64,000 bases of DNA from Paraflavitalea soli (GTDB taxonomy: Bacteria > Bacteroidota > Bacteroidia > Chitinophagales > Chitinophagaceae), in NCBI RefSeq assembly GCF_003555545.1, contig NZ_CP032157.1:7940546-8004545 (forward strand), written 5' to 3'. A model generated the notes under the pieces. The model was not told the DNA's origin, did no database searches, and saw only the letters and a list, made by a program, of their open reading frames with translations. This document shows, in pieces, positions 33,235 through 41,637 of the stretch; position 1 is the first letter of the stretch; each line of letters begins with the position of its first letter. Position numbers and translations under genes: made by a program.

Positions 33235-34167
33235 ATGAAAGGAACGAAAGAAGTAATCGAACTGGTTTTAATTGTAGCCCTCATCGTGAGCTGTCACGCC
33301 ACCCGCAAAACCACCAACGAGGTGCAAACCACAGATAAGCCGAATACCTCAATCGATCTGCCTTCTTTCGACAAAGAAGCCCACCGCGGCGGCCGTGGCC
33401 TGATGCCCGAAAACACCATCCCCGCCATGCTGCACGCCATCGACCTGGGTGTCAACACCCTCGAAATGGATGCCGTGATCACCAAAGATGGCCAGGTCAT
33501 CCTGTCCCATGAGCCATTTTTCAGCGCCGCCATCGCCACAAAGCCCGATGGTACCCGCGTCACCCCCCAGGAAGAGCGCAGCCTGAATATTTTCCAGATG
33601 ACCTATGCCGAAACCCAGCGTTACGATGTGGGCCTGGCCGTCAACCCCGGTTTTAAGGATCAGCAAAAACTGGCTGCCACCAAGCCCTTGCTCAGTAAAG
33701 TGATCGACTCCGTCGAAGCCTATACCAAAAAGAAAAAGAGCACCCCTGTATTTTACAATATAGAGACCAAGACCAATCCCAGGACCGACAACCAATACCA
33801 TCCCGCTCCCGAAGAGTTTGTAGAAAAACTGATGGCTGTCATTCTTCAAAAGCACATCGAAGACCGCGTTATCATCCAGTCTTTTGACTTCCGCACCTTG
33901 CAGATACTGCACACCAAATACCCCGCCATCAGGACCGCCGCCCTCGTGGCTGACAACAAGGGCCTCGAAGAGCACCTGAAGCAACTGCAATTCATCCCCA
34001 CCATTTACAGCCCCCTGTATACCCTGGTCAAACCCGAACTGGTAACCCAATGCCACCAACAGAAGATCAAGGTTCTCCCCTGGACCGTCAACGACAAACC
34101 CACCATCGAAAAACTAAAAGCCCTCGGCGTCGACGGCATCATCTCCGATTACCCCAATTTATTCTAA
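33235..34167 (+). CDS. Glycerophosphodiester phosphodiesterase, lipoprotein
   Basis: GDPD enzymes split glycerophosphodiesters to glycerol-3-phosphate and an alcohol. The 310-residue protein begins with a lipoprotein signal (VLIVALIVSC, Cys20) and has the family core HRGGRGLMPENT (50-61, His50 and Glu59), LEMDAV (76-81, Glu77 and Asp79) and SHEPF with His92. The C-terminus KALGVDGIISDYPNLF is typical of GDPDs. It is probably fixed to a membrane facing the periplasm. It is a single-gene unit between repeat zones. Confidence 0.92.
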   Translation: MKGTKEVIELVLIVALIVSCHATRKTTNEVQTTDKPNTSIDLPSFDKEAHRGGRGLMPENTIPAMLHAIDLGVNTLEMDAVITKDGQVILSHEPFFSAAIATKPDGTRVTPQEERSLNIFQMTYAETQRYDVGLAVNPGFKDQQKLAATKPLLSKVIDSVEAYTKKKKSTPVFYNIETKTNPRTDNQYHPAPEEFVEKLMAVILQKHIEDRVIIQSFDFRTLQILHTKYPAIRTAALVADNKGLEEHLKQLQFIPTIYSPLYTLVKPELVTQCHQQKIKVLPWTVNDKPTIEKLKALGVDGIISDYPNLF

Positions 34168-34834
34168 CAGCCTCCTCACCGAAGTAAAAGATTACCGACT
34201 GTCGACTGCTGACTGCCAATTGCCAATTGTCGGTTCGCGACTGCTGATTCGCGATTGCCTCATATTGCCATTTTTCCTTTTGTTGTATCTCAACCTTTAT
34301 TGTCATCCTACCCTTTGGTTGTCATTCGACTCTTTGTTGGAATCCTGGCCTTTGTTGTCATCTCTCCCTTTCTTGTCATCCTACCCTTTGGTTGTCATTC
34401 CACTCTTTGTTGGAGTCCTGGCCTTTGTTGTCATCTCTTCAAGTGTTGTCATCCCTTCCTTTCTTGTCATCCCGACCGTAGGGAGGGATCTGCTATCGAA
34501 GCAAAACTAGTCCCACTCCGTCGAACCCATTTCCGCTTCACAGCTTAACTATTTCGTCAATATCTGAAGAAGTGATTTATGAACAATAAATAACCAGTGA
34601 GCAACAAGTACTCCGGGATACTGCATTGGAGAGATCCCCCAATCAGTCTGTTGCCAGCAGTGATCCGTTCCACAGCATAAAAAGCCTGTATTTAATAAGC
34701 AAAGCCGCACCGGGGGAGGAGTTGGCCCGCCAGGCCGCCCGGAGGGATCGGGCCTGGCTTGATTTTTTGGTTCTTTTGCATCAAGGCAAAAGAACGAAAA
34801 GAATACCTTTGCCCCATTTCCAAACCCATTCTAT
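34168..34834. repeat. Repeat mosaic between GDPD and SDR genes
   Basis: In order: degenerate GCCGACT heptads (34189-34258); two 73-bp tandem units (34301-34373, 34374-34446) of TTGTCATCCTACCCTTTGG and following; a GTCATCCCGACC..GAAGCAAAAC unit (34448-34507); a CAATAAATAACCAGTGAGC segment (34580); and the two-hairpin element (34700). No gene is supported; the hydrophobic frames here are read from the repeats. Confidence 0.8.
34700..34796 (+). repeat. Two-hairpin element, copy 2
   Basis: AAAGCCGCACCGGGGGAGG, hairpin 1 GCCAGGC (34729-34735) with GCCTGGC (34752-34758), then hairpin 2 GTTCTTTTGC (34770-34779), ATCAAG, GCAAAAGAAC (34786-34795). It ends 40 bp before the SDR start codon. Confidence 0.85.
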
Positions 34835-35620
34835 ATGAATACCTCACTACAGGGAAAGACCGCCGTCATTGGCGGCAGCACACAGGGCATCGGCCTCGCC
34901 ATCGCACAGGAACTGGCCGCCCTCGGCGCCACCTGCATCCTGCTGGCCCGCAATGAGCAGTCACTGCAGGCCGTCACCGCTGCCTTGCCCACACCATACC
35001 AGCAAACCCACAGCTATCAGGTAGCCGATTTCGCTCATCCCGGCCAGGTGAAGCAGGTCATCACTGCCATTGTAGCCGTTACCCCCGTACATATATTGAT
35101 CAACAATACCGGTGGCCCGCCTCCTGGCCCCATCACCGAAGCCACCGGAGAGGCCTTCCTCGCTGCTTTCAACCAACACATTATTTGCAACCAGCTCTTG
35201 GTGCAGGCCGTGATCCCCGGTATGAAGCAGGCTGCTTATGGGCGCATCATCAATGTGATCTCTACCTCGGTGCGGATACCCGTTAAGAACCTCGGCGTGT
35301 CCAATACCATTCGCGGCGCTACCGCTTCCTGGGCCAAGACCATGTCCAACGAGCTTGCTGCTTTTGGCATCACCGTCAACAATATATTGCCCGGTTATAC
35401 CAAAACCCAGCGCCTCGACAGCCTCATACAGAGCAATGCCGCGAAGCGCAACGTAGCCCCTGCCGTCATTGAAGAAGAGATGTTGAAAGAGATACCCGCG
35501 AAGCGTTTTGGCGATGCCGCAGAACTGGCCGCTGTTGCAGCCTTCCTGGCTTCCCCCGCTGCCGCCTACGTCAATGGTGTCAGCATCCCCGTCGACGGCG
35601 GCAAAACCGGAACCATATGA
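34835..35620 (+). CDS. SDR family oxidoreductase with atypical active site
   Basis: The 261-residue protein has the NAD(P)-binding GGSTQGIG (13-20), ILINNTGGPPPGP (about 86-98) and C-terminal VNGVSIPVDGG. The active-site Ser is present in NVISTSVR, but at the position of the YxxxK motif it reads SNTIRGATASWAK: Tyr is Asn and Lys is Arg. A sister group of SDRs shares this change, so activity as a normal dehydrogenase is doubtful. ATG 34835 fits the family start. The gene is flanked by two-hairpin elements on both sides. Confidence 0.88.
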   Translation: MNTSLQGKTAVIGGSTQGIGLAIAQELAALGATCILLARNEQSLQAVTAALPTPYQQTHSYQVADFAHPGQVKQVITAIVAVTPVHILINNTGGPPPGPITEATGEAFLAAFNQHIICNQLLVQAVIPGMKQAAYGRIINVISTSVRIPVKNLGVSNTIRGATASWAKTMSNELAAFGITVNNILPGYTKTQRLDSLIQSNAAKRNVAPAVIEEEMLKEIPAKRFGDAAELAAVAAFLASPAAAYVNGVSIPVDGGKTGTI

Positions 35621-35828
35621 TGAACTATATAAAGCTATCAAAGTCAGTTATTATTCAATAAGCGGTTCATCATTCATTCAAAGCAAAGGTGGTAACTGAT
35701 GGACAATGATAAACGAGCAATGAATAGGCCGTTCATTTAACCACCTAAAGCTAAAGTGCTAAATGATAAGAATGCAACGAGACAGGCCTTTCATCAACCA
35801 TTTAAAGCAAAGGCTATAAGTAATAAGT

Positions 35829-35928
35829 GATCAAAGCCGCACCCGGGGAGGAGCTGGCCAGTCTGGCCGCCCGGAGGGATCGGGCCAGACTTGACTTTTT
35901 GGTTCTTTTGCGTCAAGGCAAAAGAACA
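35829..35928 (+). repeat. Two-hairpin element, copy 3
   Basis: AAAGCCGCACCCGGGGAGG, hairpin 1 GTCTGGC (35861-35867) with GCCAGAC (35884-35890), hairpin 2 GTTCTTTTGC (35902-35911), GTCAAG, GCAAAAGAAC (35918-35927). Confidence 0.85.
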
Positions 35929-36041
35929 GAAGAAAAAAGTGCCGCAGGCACCCCTGCCCAAAGAAAAGAGGGATCGAAAGCACAGAAGATCGAAAGAATA
36001 GAGGATCAAAAGAACAAAAACCTATCAAAGCAAACGGTTTT

Positions 36042-36112
36042 ACCTAACAGCTAAACGCTAACAGCTAAAAGCTAACAGCTATCAGAGCTAACCGCTAAAA
36101 GCTAGTAGCTCT
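36042..36112. repeat. Heptanucleotide repeat, TAACAGC/TAAAAGC family
   Basis: About nine consecutive 7-mers (TAACAGC, TAAACGC, TAAAAGC and variants), ending 18 bp before the kynU start codon. Other members: 41558, 49652, 52338, 54570 and 56488. Confidence 0.85.
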
Positions 36113-36129
36113 AAAAAAAGCAACCACCA

Positions 36130-37410
36130 TTGGAAAACAATCTCCCATACGCACAAAGTCTCGACGCCCAAGATCCCCTGGCCCCCTTCAGGAACGAATT
36201 CCTCATCCCTGAACACAAGGGCAGTCAGCAGATCTACTTCCTCGGCAACTCCCTCGGTCTCCAACCCCGGCGCACCCAGGCCCGCCTCCAGGAGGTATTA
36301 AATGCCTGGGCCCAATACGGCGTAGAAGGTTTTTTCATGGGCGGGCAACCCTGGCTCCAATACCACGATACCCTTACCGCACCACTCGCTACCATCGTAG
36401 GCGCCCTGCCCCATGAAGTGGTGGTGATGAACCAGCTCACCGTCAACCTCCATTTGCTAATGGTAAGTTTTTACCGGCCCCAGGGCCGCCGCCGCAAGAT
36501 CATCTGCGAGGCCAAAGCTTTCCCCAGCGACCAGTACATGTTCGAGACCCACGTAAAGCACTTGGGTTTCCATCCCGAAGAAGTGATCATAGAAGTAGGT
36601 CCCAGGGTAGGGGAGCACACCATCAGAACAGAAGACATCCTGCAGGCTATAGATCAGCACAAAGACGAGCTCGCCCTCGTATTATGGGGCGGCATCAATT
36701 ATTATACAGGTCAGTTGTTCGATATGTCTGCCATTGCCAAAGCAGCCCAGGCCGCCGGTGCAAAGGTCGGCTTCGACCTTGCCCATGCAGCCGGCAATGT
36801 GCCCCTGCAATTGCACCAGTGGAACGTCGACTTTGCCTGCTGGTGCAGTTACAAGTACTTAAACTCAGGTCCCGGCGCCATTGGCGGCGTGTACATCCAT
36901 GAGCGTTACCACCACGATCCCGAGATACATCGTTTTGCCGGTTGGTGGGGATACCAAAAAGATACCCGCTTCCTCATGCAAAAAGGCTTTGTGCCCATCC
37001 CTTCTGCCGAAGGCTGGCAACTCAGCACACCTTCCCTCTTGTTGTATGCTGCCCACAAAGCAGCCCTGGAAATAGTGAGCGAAGCAGGGTGGGACCAGCT
37101 CCAGCAAAAAAGAAAAAAACTCAACGACTGGTTATGGTTCCTCCTCGAAGACCTCGAAAAAGCCACTGGCGGTGCAGCCATTGAGTTCATCACCCCGCGT
37201 GAAGAAACAGCCCGCGGCTGCCAGGTGTCCATGCTCATGTTGCGTGATGGCAAGCAGCTATTTGACCAGCTCACTGCCGCCGGCATCATGGTCGATTGGC
37301 GCGAACCCAATGTCATTCGCCTCGCCCCCGTACCTTTGTACAATACCTTCGAAGAGGTCTGGCGTTTTGTGGATACCTTAAAGAAATTAATAGAACAACA
37401 GGTAAAGTAA
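36130..37410 (+). CDS. kynU: Kynureninase
   Basis: KynU is a PLP enzyme that splits kynurenine or 3-hydroxykynurenine to (hydroxy)anthranilate and alanine. The 426-residue protein starts at TTG 36130 (MENNLPYAQSLDAQDPLAPF), has FLGNSLGLQPR (37-47), FFMGGQPW, the PLP-binding block FDLAHAAGNVPLQLHQWNVD and the lysine segment CSYKYLNSGPG (near 240). No other tryptophan-catabolic gene is adjacent, though a glutaryl-CoA-type dehydrogenase lies 5 kb away. The TTG is accepted because no ATG gives a normal N-terminus. Confidence 0.94.
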   Translation: MENNLPYAQSLDAQDPLAPFRNEFLIPEHKGSQQIYFLGNSLGLQPRRTQARLQEVLNAWAQYGVEGFFMGGQPWLQYHDTLTAPLATIVGALPHEVVVMNQLTVNLHLLMVSFYRPQGRRRKIICEAKAFPSDQYMFETHVKHLGFHPEEVIIEVGPRVGEHTIRTEDILQAIDQHKDELALVLWGGINYYTGQLFDMSAIAKAAQAAGAKVGFDLAHAAGNVPLQLHQWNVDFACWCSYKYLNSGPGAIGGVYIHERYHHDPEIHRFAGWWGYQKDTRFLMQKGFVPIPSAEGWQLSTPSLLLYAAHKAALEIVSEAGWDQLQQKRKKLNDWLWFLLEDLEKATGGAAIEFITPREETARGCQVSMLMLRDGKQLFDQLTAAGIMVDWREPNVIRLAPVPLYNTFEEVWRFVDTLKKLIEQQVK

Positions 37411-37420
37411 AAAGGCTTAC

Positions 37421-37463
37421 GTACCGGCCAATTGCCGATTGCCGATTCACGACTGCCGATTTA
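37421..37463. repeat. Heptanucleotide repeat, ATTGCCG family
   Basis: CCAATTGCCGATTGCCGATT, then CACGACTGCCG: the same 7-mers as at 1932. It separates kynU from pyrF. Confidence 0.85.
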
Positions 37464-37488
37464 AAATAATAAGTACAAATAAAAAATA

Positions 37489-38292
37489 ATGACACGCAAA
37501 GAACTCATAGAACAGATCCGCCTCAAAAAATCCTACCTCTGCGTAGGCCTTGATACCGACATCACCAAAATACCCAGGCATTTATTATCTTCCCCCGAAC
37601 CCGTATTCGAGTTCAACAAGCGCATCATCGATGCCACCAAAGATTATTGCGTCAGCTACAAGATCAACACCGCTTTTTACGAAGCCCTTGGCCTGGTAGG
37701 CTGGGAAGCCATGGAAAGGACCGTCGATTACATTCCGTCCACCCACTTCACCATCGCCGATGCCAAGCGCGGCGATATTGGCAATACCTCCTCCCAATAT
37801 GCCAAAGCCTTTTTCGAGACCCTCAACTTCGACGCCATCACCGTAGCCCCTTACATGGGCGCCGACAGCGTCAGGCCCTTCCTCGAATACCAAGACAAAT
37901 GGACCATCCTCCTCGGCCTCACTTCCAACAGTGGCGCAGCCGATTTCGAACTACAGCAGGCAGGAGAAGGACTCCTCTATGAAAAAGTATTGACCACTGC
38001 TGCACAATGGGGCACGCCCGACAACCTCATGTATGTGGTAGGCGCCACCCAAAGCGATTGGTTTACCAACATCCGTAAATTGACCCCCGATCATTTTTAC
38101 CTCGTGCCCGGTGTGGGTGCCCAGGGCGGCAGCTTGAAAGAGATCTCCGAAAAAGCCATGAACAACGATGTGGGCATCCTCATCAATGCCAGCCGCGCCA
38201 TCATCTATGCTTCAGATAAGGAAGATTTTGCAGAAAAAGCCAGCGAAGTAGCCAAAGAGTACCAGGCAGAAATGGCTACCTATTTGAAGTAA
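37489..38292 (+). CDS. pyrF: Orotidine 5'-phosphate decarboxylase (subfamily 2)
   Basis: PyrF makes UMP from OMP, the last step of de novo pyrimidine synthesis. The 267-residue protein has LCVGLDTD (17-24), YKINTAFYEALG, the catalytic IADAKRGDIGNTSSQYA (about 85-101), VAPYMGADSV and LVPGVGAQGG near the end. Length and motifs fit the long bacterial subfamily. It stands alone after kynU with a repeat between them. Confidence 0.95.
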   Translation: MTRKELIEQIRLKKSYLCVGLDTDITKIPRHLLSSPEPVFEFNKRIIDATKDYCVSYKINTAFYEALGLVGWEAMERTVDYIPSTHFTIADAKRGDIGNTSSQYAKAFFETLNFDAITVAPYMGADSVRPFLEYQDKWTILLGLTSNSGAADFELQQAGEGLLYEKVLTTAAQWGTPDNLMYVVGATQSDWFTNIRKLTPDHFYLVPGVGAQGGSLKEISEKAMNNDVGILINASRAIIYASDKEDFAEKASEVAKEYQAEMATYLK

Positions 38293-38361
38293 TAGCCATT
38301 ATTGATTATTACCAGCAGTCAGCAACTAATAATCAATAATTAGTAATCAATAATCAACCAA

Positions 38362-38709
38362 TTACAACCCCAATAACTTTTTGGTTTTTGCGGGAAGTTT
38401 CGCCGCCGTGAGCGTATAAGCTTGCTGCGCAAAATACGTCCATTCCTTTTTGTTCAGCCGGTTGATATCATCCACATACACCCATTTGTAGCGCGCCAGA
38501 TAAGGAGCTGGTTTAAACCCCGTCCGGCTGCTCACTTCATCAAACTCCTCATCCGATACTTTGAACGAGGCCGTCACCGGTACCATATCCGGCGACGTCA
38601 CCAGGAACATTTTATCACCCACATTAAAACAAAGATGATTCTCCCATTTAATATCTTCTGTCATACCCTTGAATTGTTGACAGATCGATTGTATCCCTTC
38701 AATCGTCAT
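38362..38709 (-). CDS. MmcQ/YjbR family protein
   Basis: The 115-residue protein starts MTIEGIQSICQQFKGMTEDI and continues KWENHLCFNVGDKMFLV, FKVSDEEFDEVSSRTGFKPA, YKWVYVDDINRLNKKEW. These match the MmcQ/YjbR (CyaY-like fold) family, often described as DNA-binding, with no settled function. A TAGATTTG box lies 17 nt upstream of the ATG. It is a single gene facing away from pyrF's end. Confidence 0.88.
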   Translation of the reverse strand: MTIEGIQSICQQFKGMTEDIKWENHLCFNVGDKMFLVTSPDMVPVTASFKVSDEEFDEVSSRTGFKPAPYLARYKWVYVDDINRLNKKEWTYFAQQAYTLTAAKLPAKTKKLLGL

Positions 38710-39145
38710 AACAAATGTTTAGGCGACAAATCTACTCCTAATCCCGAAACCAACCACCTGCTACAACAACCCCCTACAACAATCAGTTACAGCTTCCGAT
38801 AAATCCGCCCCTTTCCTGTTAGTCATCAACCCACACCTGAAGAATCCTAAATCCTAAATCCTAAATTCTATAATAAAAAAACGGGGCAACACCCGTTTCC
38901 GGGGCACCCCGCCTGTAGAGAGTCGTTCGACTCTGCTGACTGCAAGACTTGAACTTTGTTTTGCTGGCTATTACTTTCTGCGCTTGGCCGGCTTTCACCT
39001 GGCCTATAAAAAAATTAGATAATACGCTAGTCTTCCTTCATCCCACAGCTAGCACCAAACTCTTGTATTCTAAATGCTGGATGCTATATGCTCGATTCTG
39101 TATTCTGTATTCTGTATTCTATATTCTGTATTCCGTATTCTCTCC
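38710..39145. repeat. Intergenic region with ATCCTAA and ATTCTGT heptads
   Basis: ATCCTAA repeats four times at 38846-38872, and ATTCTGT-type 7-mers run from about 39075 to 39143, up to the stop of the next minus-strand gene. Between them is a GGGGCAACACCCGTTTCCGG segment without clear structure. The MmcQ promoter is at 38727-38734. No gene. Confidence 0.8.
38727..38734 (-). promoter_or_regulatory. TAnnTTTG -7 box of the MmcQ/YjbR gene
   Basis: TAGATTTG on the minus strand, exact consensus. Confidence 0.5.
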
Positions 39146-40132
39146 CTAAATATTCCTCGTCTTCTCCTTCCTTTTCTTATCATCCGCATTCACATCAAAG
39201 TCAATATTATGACCGATCGTTACATCACCAAAGCTGGCTTTTACCCGCACACGCGTATTGCCGCTGCCTGCTTTACCCGAATAATGGAAGTCAAACTTAG
39301 GGCCGCTCCGGTCATCATCATCCCCTTCCTTCTTGATGTCAAAGCTCGTTTTGTTCTTCACATCACAAAAGCTCGTGCTGATGTCGAAGTTGGCCGATAG
39401 GTTCGTATTGACGTCCAGGTACAATTGAGTAAAGCTGTTCTTAATATCAATGTTTTTAAGGTCGTTTTCCACACCCAGCTTCACGCTGCTGTGTTCAAAA
39501 TTCGCTTTCACATCACCCGACAGGTTGTTGACCAGCCCACGGGAGAATTTGATCGTGAGGCTGCCGCCCACCATGCTGCCAATAGTGGCTTTGCCAAACT
39601 CTACATTCACATTGCCTTCACCGCTCAGGTTGCCCGCTGTCAGGCTGCCGAATTTACTTTCCAGCCATATTTTTCCTTTAAAGTCACCGATCGATAGAGG
39701 GCCAAATTCATTGCGGGCGTCTACAGTGCCCGAGGCCGGTACATACACCACATAATCAATATGGAAACTTTGCTTTTCACCCTTGCCCCGGTCATTGTTA
39801 TTGTTGTTGCCGATCTTCGTCTTGAAGTACACCCCGCTGCCACTCTTGCCATCCTGGATATTGATAATGTCCAGCAGTTGCTGCGCCCGTTCATCCGAGC
39901 CCGCTTCCGTCGTGATCGTCACATCTACTTTCACTTCACCCTTGTCCCAGGTACTGATCTTCATCTCTCCAAACTGATTGCTCAGCGAGATCTTGTCCGA
40001 GTTGCTCACAGCATACGATTTGCTGTACGTCTTTTTCTTCTCCACCATGGGGTCCCCTGCAGCCATTACCTGTGTCCCAAATGCCAGCGCAGTGATCAAT
40101 AAGGTTACTCTATACGCTTTTTGAATTTTCAT
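39146..40132 (-). CDS. DUF4097-like secreted adhesin/beta-helix protein
   Basis: The 328-residue protein has a signal peptide (about 1-25) and a long run of short beta-strand repeats such as ISLSNQFGEMKISTWDKG, VDARNEFGPLSIGDFKG, WLESKFGSLTAGNLSGEG and VNVEFGKATIGSMVGG. This periodic pattern is that of DUF4097 proteins, which form beta-helices. It ends in a charged tail. It is the last gene of a three-gene operon, overlapping the anti-sigma-like gene by 23 bp, so it is probably an envelope product or sensor of that sigma system. Confidence 0.82.
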   Translation of the reverse strand: MKIQKAYRVTLLITALAFGTQVMAAGDPMVEKKKTYSKSYAVSNSDKISLSNQFGEMKISTWDKGEVKVDVTITTEAGSDERAQQLLDIINIQDGKSGSGVYFKTKIGNNNNNDRGKGEKQSFHIDYVVYVPASGTVDARNEFGPLSIGDFKGKIWLESKFGSLTAGNLSGEGNVNVEFGKATIGSMVGGSLTIKFSRGLVNNLSGDVKANFEHSSVKLGVENDLKNIDIKNSFTQLYLDVNTNLSANFDISTSFCDVKNKTSFDIKKEGDDDDRSGPKFDFHYSGKAGSGNTRVRVKASFGDVTIGHNIDFDVNADDKKRKEKTRNI

Positions 40133-40724
40133 CGCTTCCCGATTTAGATTTTTTGATTTGTTGAATGATCTGGAGCTGTTGATTCAGTAATTCCGTCTGC
40201 AGTCGTAAATTCTGTATCATCGCTTCCAGCAGTTGTTCCCGGTTGGCATTCGTGGGCAGCTCCTGCTTCAAAGCATTGTAAGAACTGTCCAGTTTTGTAA
40301 TGTCACTTAGGAACTGTTTGTATAAGGCAGGATTATCCTTTTCTATTTGCTTCAGCTCGTTTTGCTTCAGTTCAATGAGCTGTGTGAAATGGTACACTTC
40401 TTTCGCATACGTTGGGTCGATGTCCTTGAGCAGTACATCACCCTCATCTTTCTTAGGTGTTTCTTGGGTCCTGGCCACCTTCGGATCATTAGTTGAGGTG
40501 GATGTTTGTGGATTGAACAAATGGAAAACCCCCAGTCCGGCCAATACCAGTATAGCCGCGGCAGCACTCCACCGCACGATCGTCGTCATCGTGAATACTT
40601 TCCCTTTTTTTTCAGGCGCGGGTACCAGTTCCTGCTCCAGTTTCTTCCAAACCTGTGGGCCTGGTTCTTCTGAATCAAATTCATCCCGGTGGTCACGCAT
40701 AAATTGTTCTAAACCGTTGCTCAT
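40110..40724 (-). CDS. Anti-sigma-factor-like membrane protein
   Basis: The 204-residue protein has a soluble N-terminus (EQFMRDHRDEFDSEEPGPQV), one membrane helix at about 50-68 (VRWSAAAAILVLAGLGVF) and a periplasmic coiled coil (ELKQNELKQIEKDNPALYKQ). It starts within the end of the upstream sigma gene (ATGA overlap at 40721-40724). That arrangement and topology fit a membrane anti-sigma factor, although no ZAS zinc motif is visible. It should hold the sigma factor at the membrane until an envelope signal arrives. Confidence 0.78.
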   Translation of the reverse strand: MSNGLEQFMRDHRDEFDSEEPGPQVWKKLEQELVPAPEKKGKVFTMTTIVRWSAAAAILVLAGLGVFHLFNPQTSTSTNDPKVARTQETPKKDEGDVLLKDIDPTYAKEVYHFTQLIELKQNELKQIEKDNPALYKQFLSDITKLDSSYNALKQELPTNANREQLLEAMIQNLRLQTELLNQQLQIIQQIKKSKSGSDENSKSV

Positions 40725-41287
40725 GACAATCCTCCTTGTTTTATTATCGTCAGTAATTTTTGTTTCGCTCTTACATATTGCGTACGCACCGTATTGTGCG
40801 TGATACCCAATATGCCTGCTATTTCTTCATGGTCATAGCCCTCCAGCAGGTAGAGGCTGATCACCGCCCGGTAGCCATCCGGCAGCTTTTGTATCGCTTT
40901 CTTCACATTCGCTACCTGGTACGCCAGTTCCGCTTCGTCCACTTGTTCTTCCTGTGCCAGCGCCATTACCCCGTTATCACTATCCTCATCGATCTCTACA
41001 AGATACCCCCGCCTTTTACGCAGCGTATTGATCGACTTGTTGATCACGATCTTCTTCAACCAGGCCCCGAAGGTCGAGCGGTAGTGAAAATCATTCAACG
41101 ATCGGAAGGCGTCCAGGAAGGCTTCCTGTAATACGTCTTCTGCGTCTGCCGAATTGTTCACGATCCGTAGACTCGTGTTGTACATCGCTTTGGAATATCG
41201 TTGGTATAACAATTGATAGCTCAGGCTGTCACCCTGTTTACATCGTTCTACCAATTCATCCCGGATAGTGTTTGCAGTCAGCTCCAA
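40721..41287 (-). CDS. ECF-type RNA polymerase sigma factor
   Basis: The 188-residue protein has region 2 (LYQRYSKAMYNTSLRIVNNSADAEDVLQEAF, with DAEDVLQEAF at 48-57) and region 4 (LPDGYRAVISLYLLEGYDHEEIAGIL, then THNTVRTQYVRAKQKL). It lacks a signal-receiving extension. It heads an operon with the anti-sigma-like gene (4-bp overlap) and the DUF4097-like gene. ECF sigma factors often control their own operon. ATG 41287 gives a normal N-terminus. Confidence 0.93.
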   Translation of the reverse strand: MELTANTIRDELVERCKQGDSLSYQLLYQRYSKAMYNTSLRIVNNSADAEDVLQEAFLDAFRSLNDFHYRSTFGAWLKKIVINKSINTLRKRRGYLVEIDEDSDNGVMALAQEEQVDEAELAYQVANVKKAIQKLPDGYRAVISLYLLEGYDHEEIAGILGITHNTVRTQYVRAKQKLLTIIKQGGLS

Positions 41288-41637
41288 AATGAATGTTTTA
41301 ATTGTTGTTCAGTATAAGAGACATAGACATCGAAAGGATGTTGCATTTCAGCTAAAAATAATTGAACATACCTGAATTAGCGTTTCGCGTGTCGGGTGTA
41401 GCGTGTCGGGTTGCTCCGCGTTTTGGACTTACTTTCAATTACTTATTTACCAACACCCACTTGCTTTTGCAGGAAATCGCAGGTAATAATGCTGTTACAC
41501 CCAAAGAACCCGAAACCCGAAACCCCAAACACAAAACCCGAAAACATATCCATAACTGCCTAACAGCTAACACCTAAAAGCTAACACCTATTAGCTATTT
41601 TTCCTACTTTAGCACCATATTGTCAAAACCAGTTACC
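41288..41637. repeat. Divergent region with AACCCGA element and TAACAGC heptads
   Basis: It holds the inverted-arm element copy 2 (41387-41545) and TAACAGC/TAACACC heptads (41558-41602). TACTTTAG near 41611 is one base from a -7 box and fits the gene starting at 41638. Confidence 0.7.
41387..41545. repeat. Inverted-arm element of AACCCGA heptads, copy 2
   Basis: Left arm GTTTCGCGTGTCGGGTGTAG and on; right arm AACCCGAAACCCGAAACCCC and on. The arms are degenerate inverted copies with about 95 bp between them. Confidence 0.75.

Larger units (their letters stand above)
35621..36129. repeat. Repeat mosaic between SDR and kynU
   Basis: It contains ATGAATAGGCCGTTCATT/AACGAGACAGG-type degenerate units (35640-35815), the two-hairpin element copy 3 (35829-35928), an A+G-rich run (35930-36020) and TAACAGC/TAAAAGC heptads (36042-36112). 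No gene is seen. Confidence 0.75.

Noticed and set aside
34220-34548. Hydrophobic frames around 34.3 kb
   Set aside because: They are made by 73-bp T-rich tandem repeats.
34626-34838. Peptides with LDFLVLLHQGKRTE near 34.7, 35.9 and 44.9 kb
   Set aside because: They are translations of the two-hairpin repeat element, the same peptide at each copy because the DNA repeats.
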